From Dichetophora obliterata (taxonomy: Eukaryota > Arthropoda > Insecta > Diptera > Sciomyzidae), in the NCBI GenBank assembly GCA_963920525.1, contig OY986436.1:93551910-93615909 (forward strand): 64,000 nucleotides of DNA. Reading direction: 5' to 3'. The stretch's first letter is position 1, and each line of letters opens with the position of its first letter. The notes below the pieces were generated by a model. It was given only the letters and a program-made list of their open reading frames with translations, did no database searches and had not been told where the DNA came from. Below, in pieces: positions 23,938 through 34,964 of this stretch. The translations under genes and the position numbers were made by a program.

Positions 23938-24850
23938 CGCCAAAAATTGATTTCCATATTTTGTAAAAGTAATCCACTTGCATCAAAAATGAGACATTTT
24001 GAAATTTTTCTCATATTGGGATTTCAAAAAACTTTTATATATAAAACAATTAAGGCTTTCAAGAGTGGAAAATCATATAAAAAAAGCGGTTCGGGAAAAA
24101 TTGTACTCTGCAAAGCAGAAAGGTTAGAGCTAAATTGAAAAATTTAATTGCGGGTCGATTACAAAATCGTATCGTGAATCAGCTAAGAAGTATAGTCTTG
24201 ACGATAAAAGTATTAAGAAGTATAAAACAGATATGAGAATCATTAAGTGTGTAAAAAAACTGTGCCAGCAGTCTCTGAAAAGCAGGCAGCAGTAATTAAA
24301 CATAGCCTACGAGCTATTTCCCAAGATTTGTTTGCTGCAAATTCTCCGTACATTTGCATAATGGATGATGAGAGCTATATGACGGCTTAAGGCAATTAAT
24401 GCACTCCAAAATATTACTTCAAGCTACCGAATACCAAACCACCTGCTAAAATAACCAGCTCTTCCAAAACAAAGTTTTCCAAGAAGCACCTAGTGTAGCT
24501 GGAGATAAGTTAGCGCGGAATAAGCGAGTCTGTGTTCATTAAATCGAGCTTAGCTGCAAACGTTGATGTGTATATTGATAGATGTCTTCCTGTTCTAAAG
24601 AATTTTATCAATAAGTATCATAGGAATGGCAAAACAATATTTTGGCCAGATTTAGCGCTTGCTCAATATGCCAATGCAATACGGTCTGCTTTGACTAATC
24701 TAAACATTGAATTTGTACCTAAAGAAAAAAACCCCAAACGTGATTCAGCTAAGACCCATTGAACATTTTCGGGCCAATTTTAAAAAAGAAAAGTTTATGA
24801 AAAGGGCAACAAGCCGAAAAATTAGGATTTCCTGATGACACGAATCAAAA
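23938..24850 (+). pseudogene. IS630/Tc1/mariner-superfamily transposase pseudogene
   Basis: The fragments are in family order. An N-terminal helix-turn-helix is at about 24030-24120 ('YKTIKAFKSGKSYKKSGSG'). The first acidic motif is 'CIMDDESYMT' at about 24355-24385. 'ISESVFIKSSLAANVDVYID' follows at about 24515-24580. The second acidic motif is 'TIFWPDLALAQYAN' at about 24630-24670. A remnant of the last acidic motif is at about 24730-24780 ('NPKRDSAKT...IEHFRANF'). Several stops and frameshifts separate them. It resembles a widespread insect family with FWPDLA and P-I-E-x-F-W motifs. I cannot name the subfamily. Confidence 0.7.
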
Positions 24851-25002
24851 GAGAGCACGATAAGGAAGGCTCATCACTGCGGATATGAATATTTTTTATT
24901 AAAATTATGTAAGTCATGTACTTTATCTGTTATCAATTTTAAGTTTGTAAGATATGAATAAAAGTTTCAGTTACTCTTTATATGTCAGTTTATATTTTAT
25001 TC

Positions 25003-25297
25003 CGCACACGCATGATTCAATTATATATAAGGTTGAGTAAGCTGAGAGCACATATCTCTCGGCGAATGTCAAAAACAGCTGTTTGGTGTTCTTATCTTTT
25101 ACTTTGACATTCGCCGATCCAAATTCCATCCATCCAGCGTTTTAAAAGTTTGACTTCTAGTCAGAAATTTGAATATGATTGTTTACTTGTCTTTTTTTTT
25201 GTTTCACTTTGACATTTTGCAATCCAAGTTTTGTTGTTGTATGAGAACAATTTCATGGTTACTTAACCTTATATATAATTAAATCATGCGCACACGT
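25003..25297. mobile_element. MITE with 'aattatatataaggtt' inverted ends
   Basis: Inverted arms of about 32 bp (left 25009-25040, right 25261-25290) share 'gcatgatt', 'aattatatataaggtt' and 'agtaa'. A second, perfect inverted repeat lies inside: TCGGCGAATGTCAAA at about 25085 and TTTGACATTCGCCGA at about 25122. Such nested palindromes could form a cruciform or a hairpin RNA. No target duplication was confirmed. Confidence 0.65.
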
Positions 25298-25299
25298 TA

Positions 25300-26815
25300 A
25301 GAGGTTTGATCAAACAAATTGGTAAAAAACGTATATTTTTGGATTTCAGATTAAAAAAAAAACAGATGCGTCACTGGACACACGAGAGAAGCGAAGCTTT
25401 TTCGCAGTTTTATATGTTTCATAATTTATTGGTTTTTTTAATAAAAAAATTTTTAAATTTAAAATTTTAAATACCTAATGTTAACTAAAAAAATAATTTC
25501 CCACCAGTAAATTTTATTACCTTATGAATGTTAATGAAATTATTGGGTTTTAATATCTAAAATATCAAACGCATATTATATAGATGTAATGTCATCGATA
25601 TTTCTAGCAATTATTACATCAATAGTTGTAATAATCTTGTTGTGCAAATATTTATCATTCGCAAATTTTATTTATCAAAACAGCATTGTTTAAGGCTTAG
25701 AATTTTTATAAAACTTATTTTTTTATATTTCAAAAGTATAGTCTTTCTGACGTTAATGTCCAATTATAATAGAAGTAACGTAATGTGATCTAATGTCAGT
25801 TGAGCAGTGTGTTCTTTCACTTATTGTTTGAAGCAAGTGACGGGACGTATAAATCTGTGGATTTTAGATTTCTACGTTACTTTACATTGCGTCTTGTCAA
25901 AAAGCAACTGAACATTGTATTTTCACTTCTACAGCCGTTTTAGTAGCTGTCGAGCCACAGTGTTTCGTCTACATTCATTCTCTTAATACGCATTTATCTC
26001 GAAACTACTTTTTTCGGCATGGTGTTGTAGAAAAAACAAAACCTATTTAGCCGAATCATCTGAAATTCAAAATTGCTGTTCATAACAACTGTGGCTATTG
26101 CTGGAACTAGAATCAAAGTTTTAATTAAAAAACATCGTATATTTTACACTTAATAACCGGTAGAAAACAAGCTGTTTTAAGAACTTAATTTTCAAAAGCT
26201 CGTCATTCTGTCAATTTTTCATCTCTTTTTTTTTAGTGCCAGCCATAGCTGCACTAATAGTGAATAATAATATTCTAGGTTTTTATTTTTCAGATAAATA
26301 GAACAGTCAAAATCTACAACACCGCCCATGCCCCTTTTCCTTGAGAGCGTCTCATTGATCGCCATTTTGAACAAGATCAACAATTTTTTAAATTAAAAAA
26401 TTATTTTTTTAAGATGAATAAGAGTTACAATACACCTTAAAAGTTTAAATATCGTTGTTCAATATTTTAACTTTTTAAAAAAAATCCTAAAAATACCTTA
26501 AATTTTCGAGCGCTAGACCACCATCCTTGCCTTAAGTGCCTATGAACATTCATGTATGAATTCGCAATTAAAATCCACCAAGTTTCGCGGAGTTTCGTGG
26601 ATTTAACGAAATTCAACTCAACTCGCGTTTCCATGGGAAGTTAATCCCGAGTCGAAACGTTGTATTTGATCGATAATTGTGATCTGCTGCACTATAACTT
26701 CACGCATTCACAATAGAATATGTAGGGCAGCTAATGAACAATCCCTTGAATAAATTCCTGTCATCTACTGCAACACAGCTTCAGTTAATATTGAATGAAT
26801 CACATCGTATCAGAA
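25300..26815. other. Unassigned sequence
   Basis: No gene, transposon end or tandem repeat is recognised in this AT-rich stretch. Confidence 0.4.
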
Positions 26816-26821
26816 ATGGTT

Positions 26822-26940
26822 GGTTTGTGGTAGTGGTTAGCGTGTAGAACTCTCGATCGGAAGGCGCGAGTTCGATCCTCACGGTTGCATAGAAAAATTT
26901 TTATAATAATAGACGCAAGTAAAAAAAAACAACAACAACG
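26822..26940 (+). repeat. tRNA-derived SINE or tRNA-like relic
   Basis: The segment has RNA polymerase III-type promoter boxes: an A box like TGGTAGTGGTTAGCG (26828-26842) and a B box GAGTTCGATCC (26868-26878). The acceptor arms do not pair, so it is not a working tRNA. An A-rich tail with (CAA) units follows, as in SINEs. The best guess is a tRNA-derived SINE. Confidence 0.55.
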
Positions 26941-26982
26941 TAAAAAGCTCCGCTTCAAAAAAGCAATCTGTCATTGAAATAC

Positions 26983-27000
26983 AAAAACCCTAGGGTTTTT
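26983..27000. repeat. 18-bp perfect palindrome
   Basis: AAAAACCCTAGGGTTTTT is a perfect palindrome without a loop, lying between the SINE-like segment and the Tc1-like element. No function is evident. Confidence 0.6.
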
Positions 27001-27117
27001 AGGCAAAAAAAAAACTAGAGATGCAGACAAATTGATTTCGACGAGGAGTTTTTAAAAACATATGAAGCCGGTGAAGATTTTTTGTTTCCATACATTTCGT
27101 TAACTCTAATATGCATA

Positions 27118-29374
27118 CAGCTGTGCTCAAAATAATAGCAGTACTCTTGCTTGTATTAATAATATTTGTCTACAAATTTCGGATCCGGTAAACCCATTAT
27201 CATTCCTATATGTACTTTCAACTTGGGATGTGCAAGTTGCAGTCGAAATAAGTAGAAAACTTACTTTTGCGTGATAGTTTTCGACTTTTGGTGGTCGACT
27301 TTCTAATTTTGAAAAAGTCGACTTTTTCATTTTATGCGAAACTAAACTTGAGGATATTCAGAGAACTGCTTGTCCCTAAACCGTTCGCTGTTTAAAAATA
27401 AATAAAGCTGTGTTGGCAACTCTTGATACGATAAATGTAGTCACAAATTTAAACGAGTTTTTCTCAAAACCATGTTTTCGAAGTCGGTGATCACTGTTAC
27501 TTTAGAACGGCTTCACCGATCATTTTGAAATTTTTCTCACTTATTCTATACATAATTGCCCTCCTTATGAAACAAGGATTTTTTAACGATTACATTTTTT
27601 TGAAAATATGAGTTAAATTTTGATCAAAAAAGCCACTTTGAATTTCAACATCTGCCATTTTTCGAAAAATCAAAATTTTTCAAATTCTTTCGTTCATCAG
27701 GATCATTATTTCATTAACTAATGATCCCTTTTTAATTTCGGATTATCCAGTGACGAGCAGCAGTGATCTAGGCAAAACACTTTTTATATTCTTTTTTTAT
27801 AAATTTGCTGTATCCCACTAATTAATCTAATATTTTGTCATAAAAAAATATTTTCTGCAAATTAATATCTTTCATTTATATTAGCAAAAATTTGTTATTA
27901 ATTATTTAAATGTGCGTCAAAAAAAAATTTTGAACAAGACCTTTTCTTGTACGTCCCAACTAGTTGTACCCCATTAATTCGGCGGTTATTGCTCGCTATT
28001 TTCTATAACTACAAGAACTAAAATTGCAATATTTTGTTTTGTTTTTTGTATTTTATTTATTTACTGATGTACCATGTTATTGTTTTTTTTTAACAACAAA
28101 ACTTACTCAGTAAACAAAAAGTATCTTTTTGAATTCATTTATGAACCTTTTCGGGTAGAAAAGTTAAGTTTTGACACTCATAAATGGACCCTTTTGGGTT
28201 CATTCGTCGGACTAAAATGCCTCTCAGAAGCGAGCTTTTTTTTCAGAAATGATAAAAAAAGAATCATCAATTGTACTTTTTTTGTTTGGAAACGAGTTAA
28301 AAAAGAACCATTGAAAAATTATTTTTTGGCATTTAGAAATTAACCATTTTGAATTCTTTCGCCTGACTGAAATGCCTCTCAAAGACGAAACTTTATTGTT
28401 CGAAAACGAGATGAAAAAAGAACCATAGAAAAGCACTTTTCCGGCACTCAAATATGATTTTTTTTTTCAATCATAAATTGCATATCTAATTGGTCGAAGA
28501 ACTAAATTTATTTATAAGAAAACAATGAAATAAGAATTACAACGAAAACTTTATGAACGTATTGAACAATTTTTTTTATAGAAACTAACTTTAAGGGATT
28601 CATTTTTATCAAGGATGTTGTTTAGATCTTCCAATTAAAAGGCATAAAATAAAAACAATTCTCCGGAAACGTACGCATAATTCTAACTTTATGTTTGGAA
28701 GGAGAATAGTTCATTATTCTTTTTTGAACTCATTAGAATGTGAAAAAGTAACATTTATTTCTGAACTTATTTATGAATAAAAACTGGTTATCTTATAAGT
28801 AACTGTTTTCTACTTAAATGATAAAAGATTTTTTTAGGCTCAAAGTTCGTTAATAATTTTGCAATAGAACTAATTTTTTGTTCTATTAAAACTGTAATCA
28901 TACAAATTTAAAATGCGTGTTTTTCAAGTAAAAATATACTTAATCAACAGTTTTTTTTCTAAATTCTTACTTTGGAAGCTTACAGCTCTGCTAAAACAAA
29001 AGATATAAAACTTGTTTATATTTCGTTGAATAATCTCAGAATTTTTGCTCCGCTACCACACATAACACCATAGTTTGCATAGATATATTGACTCAAAAGC
29101 TGATATTTTTTTCTAAAATATAAAATTCTATTTTTTATTTTACAGTGAGTAGCTTAGATTCTAAATCAATAATACTAAACACGTCCCAAAAACGTAAAAC
29201 ACCCTGTATCTGGAAAATTTTACAAAATGGGAGGAAACTGAGAACAGATTTTGAACCAGTGTTGAAAGTAGTATATATAGGAATGATAATGGGTTTACCG
29301 GATTCAAAATTTGTAGACTAGTATTATTTATCCAAACATGTCTGAATATAAGAATACTGCTATTATTTTGTACA
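27118..29374. mobile_element. Non-autonomous Tc1-like element with long TIRs
   Basis: The left end begins 'cagctgtgctcaaaataata' after TA at 27116-27117. The right end is its inverted counterpart ('tgctattattttgtaca'). Similarity between the arms continues inward for about 110 bp and includes 'ggtaaacccattatcattcc' on both sides. The interior of about 2 kb has no transposase and holds diverged internal repeats. The end sequence resembles Tc1-like elements with 'caaaataatagcag' termini. Confidence 0.75.
28130..28460. repeat. Diverged tandem repeats inside the Tc1-like element
   Basis: The blocks 'ttcgtcggactaaaatgcctc' and 'ttcgcctgactgaaatgcctc', each followed by an 'aacgag...aaaaaagaaccat' block, recur over about 330 bp. 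They are weakly open on both strands, but the translations look like low-complexity noise. Confidence 0.6.
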
Positions 29375-29379
29375 TTAAT

Positions 29380-30120
29380 TCTCGTTTCTAAAAATTGTCA
29401 ATTAAACTGATTATTAGAAATAAAGTCATAATAAGAAATGTTTTCTCAAATGCACTTTTAATTGCTTGATTTTTTTAAGTATTAAAAAGGTAGTATCAAT
29501 TTAAATGATCTATTAATTAATTTTATTAAATTACAAAAAGACATACGTATTTAATTTAACTTGAAATTAAATAACCCGAATAATGAAAAAAAAATTTTTT
29601 TGATTTTAAAAAATTTTAAATTTAAAAAAAAAGATGAAAATGTGAGCATATATAAATCAAGCAAGTGATATTGTCATATTTTTTAATAAAGCAATATAAG
29701 TTCTAAACATAAGAAATTTATTTTTGTTCTTATCATCTCATTACTGTGCTTTTAATCTTCAGATATAATATATTTACACTATTATCAGTATACTTACACT
29801 CTTTATTTCGTTCATTTTAGTAAATTGCCGACCAAATTCCCAAAGATCCACTCCAAATTTTAGGGCCCAATTGCGCACTCTAGAAATAATATTGAAATTG
29901 ATTATTACTTGCAAGAAATAAAAACAGAAAAGGAGTAAATTTGATAATTAATTGTGATCTATTCTTTGAATTTTTACATGAATTTAATTGTGATCTCTTT
30001 AGATCAAGTAAGGGGTCAAGTAATTCATTCGAATGATTATATATTTTGACTAGCTCTGACAATTTTCACTAGCATTAGTGTCTAGTATGACTAGATACAT
30101 TAAAGGAACAATTGGAAAAA
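29380..30120. other. Unassigned AT-rich sequence
   Basis: Nothing is recognised. The minus-strand open stretch at 29880-30062 lacks any motif. Confidence 0.4.
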
Positions 30121-30123
30121 AAA

Positions 30124-30377
30124 TCAATAATTAATATCATCTGTAAAAGCTATTCCATCTGCGATCCAAGATTCGATGCTCTCAATCACTGGGATAGAAG
30201 AAGCTGGTAGCTTTGTTGAGGATTCTTCAAAATAGAATTTTTCATCGGATTCTATGTCGACCCATTCAGGTGAATCCTCATTTCTAACGCAAAGAAATTC
30301 ACCTGGTCTTTGACCGAGTACCCTTAAAGGCTGCACCCGAGCTGCACCAAGTTCTGTGTTTTTGTGTAAATGCTTTC
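30124..30377 (-). CDS. Possible terminal exon of an unidentified gene
   Basis: A pyrimidine-rich tract ending TTTTCAG (minus strand, junction at about 30377/30378) could be a splice acceptor. From there one frame is open for about 83 codons to a TGA at 30124-30126. It includes 'VLGQRPGEFLCVRNEDSPEW' and an acidic stretch 'VDIESDEKFYFEES'. The composition looks protein-like and differs from the surrounding AT-rich ORFs. An internal ATG lies at 30336. I do not recognise the protein and see no upstream exon, so it may be a relic or chance. Confidence 0.35.
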
Positions 30378-30490
30378 TGAAAATTGATTTATTTAAATTG
30401 TATGTTTTATTCCGATTTATTGTAAACGATATAATACAAACTTATGACAATTCATAGAAGTTTTAAAAACGAAATACAAGCCGCAGGTAG

Positions 30491-30718
30491 GACACGACCT
30501 TGAACCGATTTCTTCTTTCTGAGAAGGACAGTGCATGTCATACGGTATCTCCTTTGATCAAGAACATTCAGGCCTTAACGTCAAAGCCTGTCGCAAAAGC
30601 AAAGACCCACATTTTTCAGACGTGTGCTGAGATGGTGAAGGAATACCAAAAGGTTCCTGTGTCGAGGGAAAAGGCGGTGGAAGAAATCATTGAAACAAAA
30701 GTTAACCATCAAATTTAG
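30491..30718 (+). CDS. Short open stretch of unknown origin
   Basis: Seventy-odd codons are open after an upstream stop, with no ATG at the start (the first plausible codon is TTG). Segments such as 'TSKPVAKAKTHIFQTCAEMV' look protein-like. It runs opposite to the neighbouring candidate exon. It could be an exon, a relic of a transposon protein, or chance. I cannot identify it. Confidence 0.25.
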   Translation, partial: DTTLNRFLLSEKDSACHTVSPLIKNIQALTSKPVAKAKTHIFQTCAEMVKEYQKVPVSREKAVEEIIETKVNHQI

Positions 30719-30821
30719 ACGATCAAACATAAACATGTAAGGTTAAAATTTTTTGAAATGATTGTGTTATTAATTAGAGGTTTTTCGTCGATTTTTTTAA
30801 TTTTTGGTAACGTTACAATAT

Positions 30822-30957
30822 CTAAACACCTCCCCCCCCTACCGTTACTTATAGTAGTGCATTTCAAAACCCCTCCCCCCCTAAATTGGTAACGTAGTTT
30901 ATGGACGACCCCTAAGTTTGAAGAAGGCAACAACAACAGCAACAACAACAACAATAG
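30822..30957 (-). repeat. Dispersed repeat end with C-runs and (CAA)n microsatellite
   Basis: On the minus strand the sequence reads 'ggggtcgtccataaactacg' followed by two G-runs about 45 bp apart (30830-30838 and 30872-30880). This resembles a repeat end found widely in insects. A (CAA)n run at about 30928-30957 lies beside it. Confidence 0.5.
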
Positions 30958-31199
30958 CATTTCTGTATAGACTCAATCACACAGCCTGTTTTGGAAATCT
31001 CTACATTTCCTCTTCTTGAATGTGAGTCTTGAGTGATTCAGCTGTGACCAACCCACTCTTAAAGTTTTATATGATTTGACACTTGTTCGAAGATTCTTTT
31101 GCCAGAATCGTCAAACTCCAATGAATATTGAAAAAATACGAAGCAACTAGAACTGACGGCATCCTGGTAGAGTTAAAATTTTTATAAAAATTTTTTATA

Positions 31200-32567
31200 C
31201 CACAGTAAAATAATTATATGTGCAACACTTCAAATGCAATTCTAAGCAAATATAACTTAATTTGTTTTTATATTATTCGTTTATTGATATAGTATTAAGG
31301 ACTTTTATGTAAAAGCAGATATAGCTTATTTAAAAAACTTGTTGTTATTAAGAAAATTAGAATGTATTTAAAATGTTCATAGAGAATATTTATATGTGCA
31401 CAACCTATTTTTATTGATTTTATGGAAAAATAGAAATATATATAGATTTTACAAGAGAATATATGGTTAAACGTGAAAGGCATGAAGTACATCAGCGATC
31501 TGAGGATGGAGCCATCGATTTTCTGCCATTCATCTTAAAGAACTGTTTTCAGATGCTTCATCGACTCGAACCTACGCCCGTTTTTAGAAAATTGGGCCGA
31601 AAGAATGCCCCACAAGTTTTCGATAGGATTCAAGTCATGACTAACAGCAGGTCACTACAGTAAGTAAGGGTATATTTCAAATTTATTGGAAGTCATTTGT
31701 GGCTCGGGAAGAACTTGTGGGTGCGTTGTCCTGCTGAAAAGTTAAGTTATCCTGGTATTTGTAGCATGTGAACTCAATAAACTTATTACTCATTATACAT
31801 TTTTGCATTCGATTTGCACGAAATAAAATACAGGAAAGACTTTAAAAGTATCTGAAACCGGCTAAAATCATCAATGATCCTCGCCCATGGTTACGCGCAT
31901 ACCTAATTTGTCGTAGCTATCGTAAATTGTGCCGATATTTCTGCTAACCGTCGGGCCCGTCAAGGTTGAACCTTTCCTCATCACTTAATATGACATTCCT
32001 TAATTCTTTCTCACAAATTTTGCATTTTTCGGCATATGCTAGACTGGCCGCAATGTGTCATGGTAGAAGCCTGGGTTGAGAGAAGGGCGATTCATAACTG
32101 AATTCATAACTGAATTCATAACTGGCATTTTCGTCCAAAATTTTTTGTATTCTGCTTCTGGTAACCCTTAGATCCAAATGCACAGCAATTTCACCACAAC
32201 TCATCCCTTTCTCTACAGCAAGACGTTGAATTCGTCTTTTGTGCCGTTGGTCAATCATGGATTTTCTTTCACTACGCTTGATAATATGAAATGTGCTCAT
32301 ATTTTGTTCCAAAAATGTATTACCGTTATGTTTATGGTTTTCCTTACAAAGGTTATCAAAAAAATTTCGTAATTTTTACGTTATAGCAGTTAAACACAAA
32401 AAAACCAATTGTGCACATATAAATATTTTCTATTGCACACGCGAGACTTCACATTATTTTCGATTAAAGGTACTACGTATACGAGGAAGAGAAGAATTCT
32501 CTGTTCGACTAATAAACTTCATCACTTAAAAAAATTTTTGGCAATCTCAATAAATATTTTACTGAGG
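31200..32567 (-). mobile_element. Tc1/Tc3-like element, copy 1
   Basis: The ends are inverted copies of 'ccacagtaaaataattat' and 'cctcagtaaaatatttat', with TA on both sides (31198-31199 and 32568-32569). The interior is a broken transposase on the minus strand. A second copy begins at about 51758. Confidence 0.75.
31463..32312 (-). pseudogene. Tc1/Tc3-like transposase pseudogene, copy 1
   Basis: The minus strand opens with 'MSTFHIIKRSERKSMIDQRH' and a helix-turn-helix (32300-32130). A short tandem duplication 'gaattcataact' then adds in-frame SYEF units. The rest is in pieces: 'LNPGFYHDT' (about 32060), 'VILSDEERFNLDGPDG' with the first acidic residue (about 31945-32000), and 'TFQQDNAP' with the second (about 31720-31745). 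The last acidic motif follows in 'DLNPIENLWGILSAQF' (about 31585-31640). Stops and a deletion between the first and second acidic motifs make it non-functional. Confidence 0.8.
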
Positions 32568-33010
32568 TAGCTGCATTCGATTTTAAAATCACCTCATTTC
32601 CTTATAAAATCTTGATTTTTTAAATGAAATTATTATAAATAAGAAAAAATACAAATATTTTTTATTACTATCTTTGATAAAATTTTTACGTTTTATTGGG
32701 GTGTTAACTTCCGTGTGGACTCCTTCACAAAAAACACACGGTAAGAAATCTTTGAATAAATTTTAATACAAGCAAGTGGTACAGAGATATTTAACACAAA
32801 AAGTATTTAATTTAATATTTCTCAATTGATTATAAAATTCTTAAATATTTTTTGTTTTACATTTTAATACAGTTTTAATATTACAATGATATTTTATACC
32901 CTTGGAATGAGTTTGGTACTATTGTGAATTTTGTATTTAATTTTGAAGGCATGCTGTATTATATTTCAATACAAATTGCATTAAATTTTGTTCATTAAAC
33001 AGTTCAAATA

Positions 33011-34218
33011 AAGGGTGTTTTTATAGAGTGATACAACTTTGAGTTGGCATCACTGCTTTATTTGACCACCCATTTAACAGCTGATAGTTGCTTTTTGTTA
33101 AATTTGCTTTGACATTTCATTATGGATCGACTTTCACCAGAGCAACGCGTGCAAATTGCAGTAATTTTTAATCAAAATAATGGTTCTGTTCGTCAAACTT
33201 ATCGTGCACTTCGTCCATTTTACAGCGTACATAATCGTCCTTCAGAGCTGCTAATTCGAAGAACAATAGATCGTTTTCGGACCACATTTACTGTTACTGA
33301 TAATGTGCATCCCGTGAGACGCCGAACAGTGCGCACTAAAGAATCTGTAGCCGCTGTGCAGGAAAGCATTGAAGATGATCCTAATCAATCAATTCGTCGC
33401 CGTTCTCAGCAACTGGAGTTGTGTCCTTCCACTTTATGGAAGATTTTACGAAAAGATCTTGGCTTAAAACCTTTCAAGATTCAACTTGTGCAGGAATTAA
33501 AGCCAAACGACCATCGTATGCACCGCCAATTTGACGAATGGGCTGAAGCACAAATTGATATTGATTTTGAATTTCCATGGAAAATTTTATTTTCCGATGA
33601 AGCCCATTTGTGGTTGAATGGGTACGTAAATAAACAGAATTGTCGTTTTTGGAGTGAGGAGAATCCACAAGTTTTTGTCGAAACACTATTACATCCACAG
33701 AAAATGTCTGTTTGGTGCGCTTTATGGGCTGGCGGAGTTATTGGCCCATATGTCTTCAAAAACGATGATGGTCAGAATGTTACCAGAATGTTAATGTGTT
33801 TATTCGTACCTCAATAAGCTAGCATTAATCTTGCTGATATGTGGTTCCAACAGGACGGAAACTTTTGACGAAAAAATAATTTCACGAAATGGCCCAATTA
33901 ATTGGCCCATTGGATTATTTTCTTTGGGGTTATGTAAAGTCAATTGTCTACGTCGATAAATCACAAACAATTGAACACCTGGAAATCAACATTCGAAGAA
34001 TTATCGGCGAGATACGGCCGCAAATGTTGCGAAAAGTTTGTGAAAATTGGTGTTCCAGATTGCGCCTTGTACGCGCCAATCATGGTGGCCACATGGCCGA
34101 AATCATTTTTAAACATTAATGCCATAAAATTTTCTATTCAATAAAGCCCGTTTTATTAAAAATATATCACTATGTTTTATTATGATTTAAACTTGTCTCA
34201 CACTAAAAAAACACCTTT
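33011..34218 (+). mobile_element. rosa-type (D,D41D) mariner-like element, defective
   Basis: The ends are inverted repeats starting AAGGGTGTTT and AAAGGTGTTT, with TA duplications at 33009-33010 and 34219-34220. The interior is one transposase gene with an internal deletion. It lies within the inverted-repeat element 32737-34415. Confidence 0.85.
33122..34119 (+). pseudogene. rosa-type transposase with D2-D3 deletion
   Basis: The ATG at 33122 starts MDRLSPEQRVQI and 231 codons are open to 33817. An N-terminal helix-turn-helix region is followed by 'LFSDEAHLWLNGYVNKQNCR', which holds the first catalytic aspartate, and 'MSVWCALWAGGVIGPY'. After a stop the protein resumes with 'MWFQQDG' (second aspartate, about 33842). 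The spacer that should follow is almost wholly missing. Coding picks up at 'GPLDYFLWGYVKSIVY' (third aspartate, about 33905-33950) and ends 'GGHMAEIIFKH' at 34119. The family has 41 residues between the last two aspartates. The deletion kills this copy. Confidence 0.85.
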
Positions 34219-34600
34219 TATTTCAACGATATTTTATACCCTTTGGAATCAATATGATGTTATACCTAATTATTAATACAAGTACAAAATTTCAATACAT
34301 ATTGTTATTAAAAACTAATTTTAATATTTGGCCAGTATTTAATTTGAATACAATTTTGGTGTGGTCATATATGTAAGCCCAAAAGTATTCAAGTTTATTC
34401 CAAGATTTCTAACCGTGTAGCTATGTTGCTCGATTTATTTTGAGAGCAGTTTGACTGTTTCTTTGTTTATATTTCGTTAGTTTCCCAATAAGCCAATCGG
34501 ATTTATTTGCTTAGTTTCAAAGCAGTGTCGGGCATCATTGAAGAATTGTTCTTTGGTGATTTCTTAAAGAAGCTTGCTATGCAGCAAGCCAAACTTGCAG

Positions 34601-34800
34601 AATATTCTTAAACGTGTCTGTCTTGTATTCGTCAATAACAGACTTGAATAATATTCTTTAACTCATCTGCATTGTGTTCGTCAACAATAAAGAAACAGAA
34701 AGAACAAAGCAACAAAGGAAACTGAAAGCTCGCGATAACTCTTCTCTCTTGTGTGTCTTGTCGAAAATTCTTAAAGGCGTCTGTTTTGTATTCGTCAACA
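34601..34800. repeat. Three spaced 37-bp direct repeats
   Basis: Copies at 34601-34637, 34650-34686 and 34764-34800 share the pattern 'aatattctta', 'tctg' and 'ttgtattcgtcaaca' with a few changes each. They are unevenly spaced, so this is not a simple tandem array. Confidence 0.7.
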
Positions 34801-34881
34801 AAAAAAACAAAGTAACAAATCAGAAACACATGTTCTAGTACGCGGTTAGACAAAACCAAAATGCAACAAAACTTCCTTGTC

Positions 34882-34960
34882 TGCCTTTGTGGTCTAGTGA
34901 AGAGTGCGCTAGAATATCAACTCAGGGGTCCCCGGTTCGAGTTAGGTTTCGGGCATGGCT
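34882..34960 (+). repeat. tRNA-like relic or SINE head
   Basis: A box-like TGGTCTAGTGAAGAGTGCG starts at 34890, and the B box GGTTCGAGTTA is at 34934-34944 ('ggggtccccggttcga'). The pattern matches a repeat common in insect genomes. Base-pairing is too poor for a functional tRNA gene. Confidence 0.5.
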
Positions 34961-34964
34961 TTCT

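Larger units (their letters stand above)
32737..34415. mobile_element. Inverted-repeat element enclosing a rosa-type mariner relative
   Basis: The left end reads ACACGGTAAGAAATC followed by 'tttgaataaa'. The right end, reversed, reads ACACGGTTAGAAATC followed by 'ttggaataaa', and the similarity extends over about 34 bp. The portion outside the inner rosa-type element is about 470 bp and non-coding, with a direct repeat 'gatattttataccctt' on each side of the inserted element. No target duplication is evident, so the superfamily is open. Confidence 0.65.

Noticed and set aside
26822..26892. tRNA gene
   Set aside because: A and B boxes are present but the acceptor stem does not pair and the T stem has a mismatch; an A-rich tail follows, so it is a SINE or relic.
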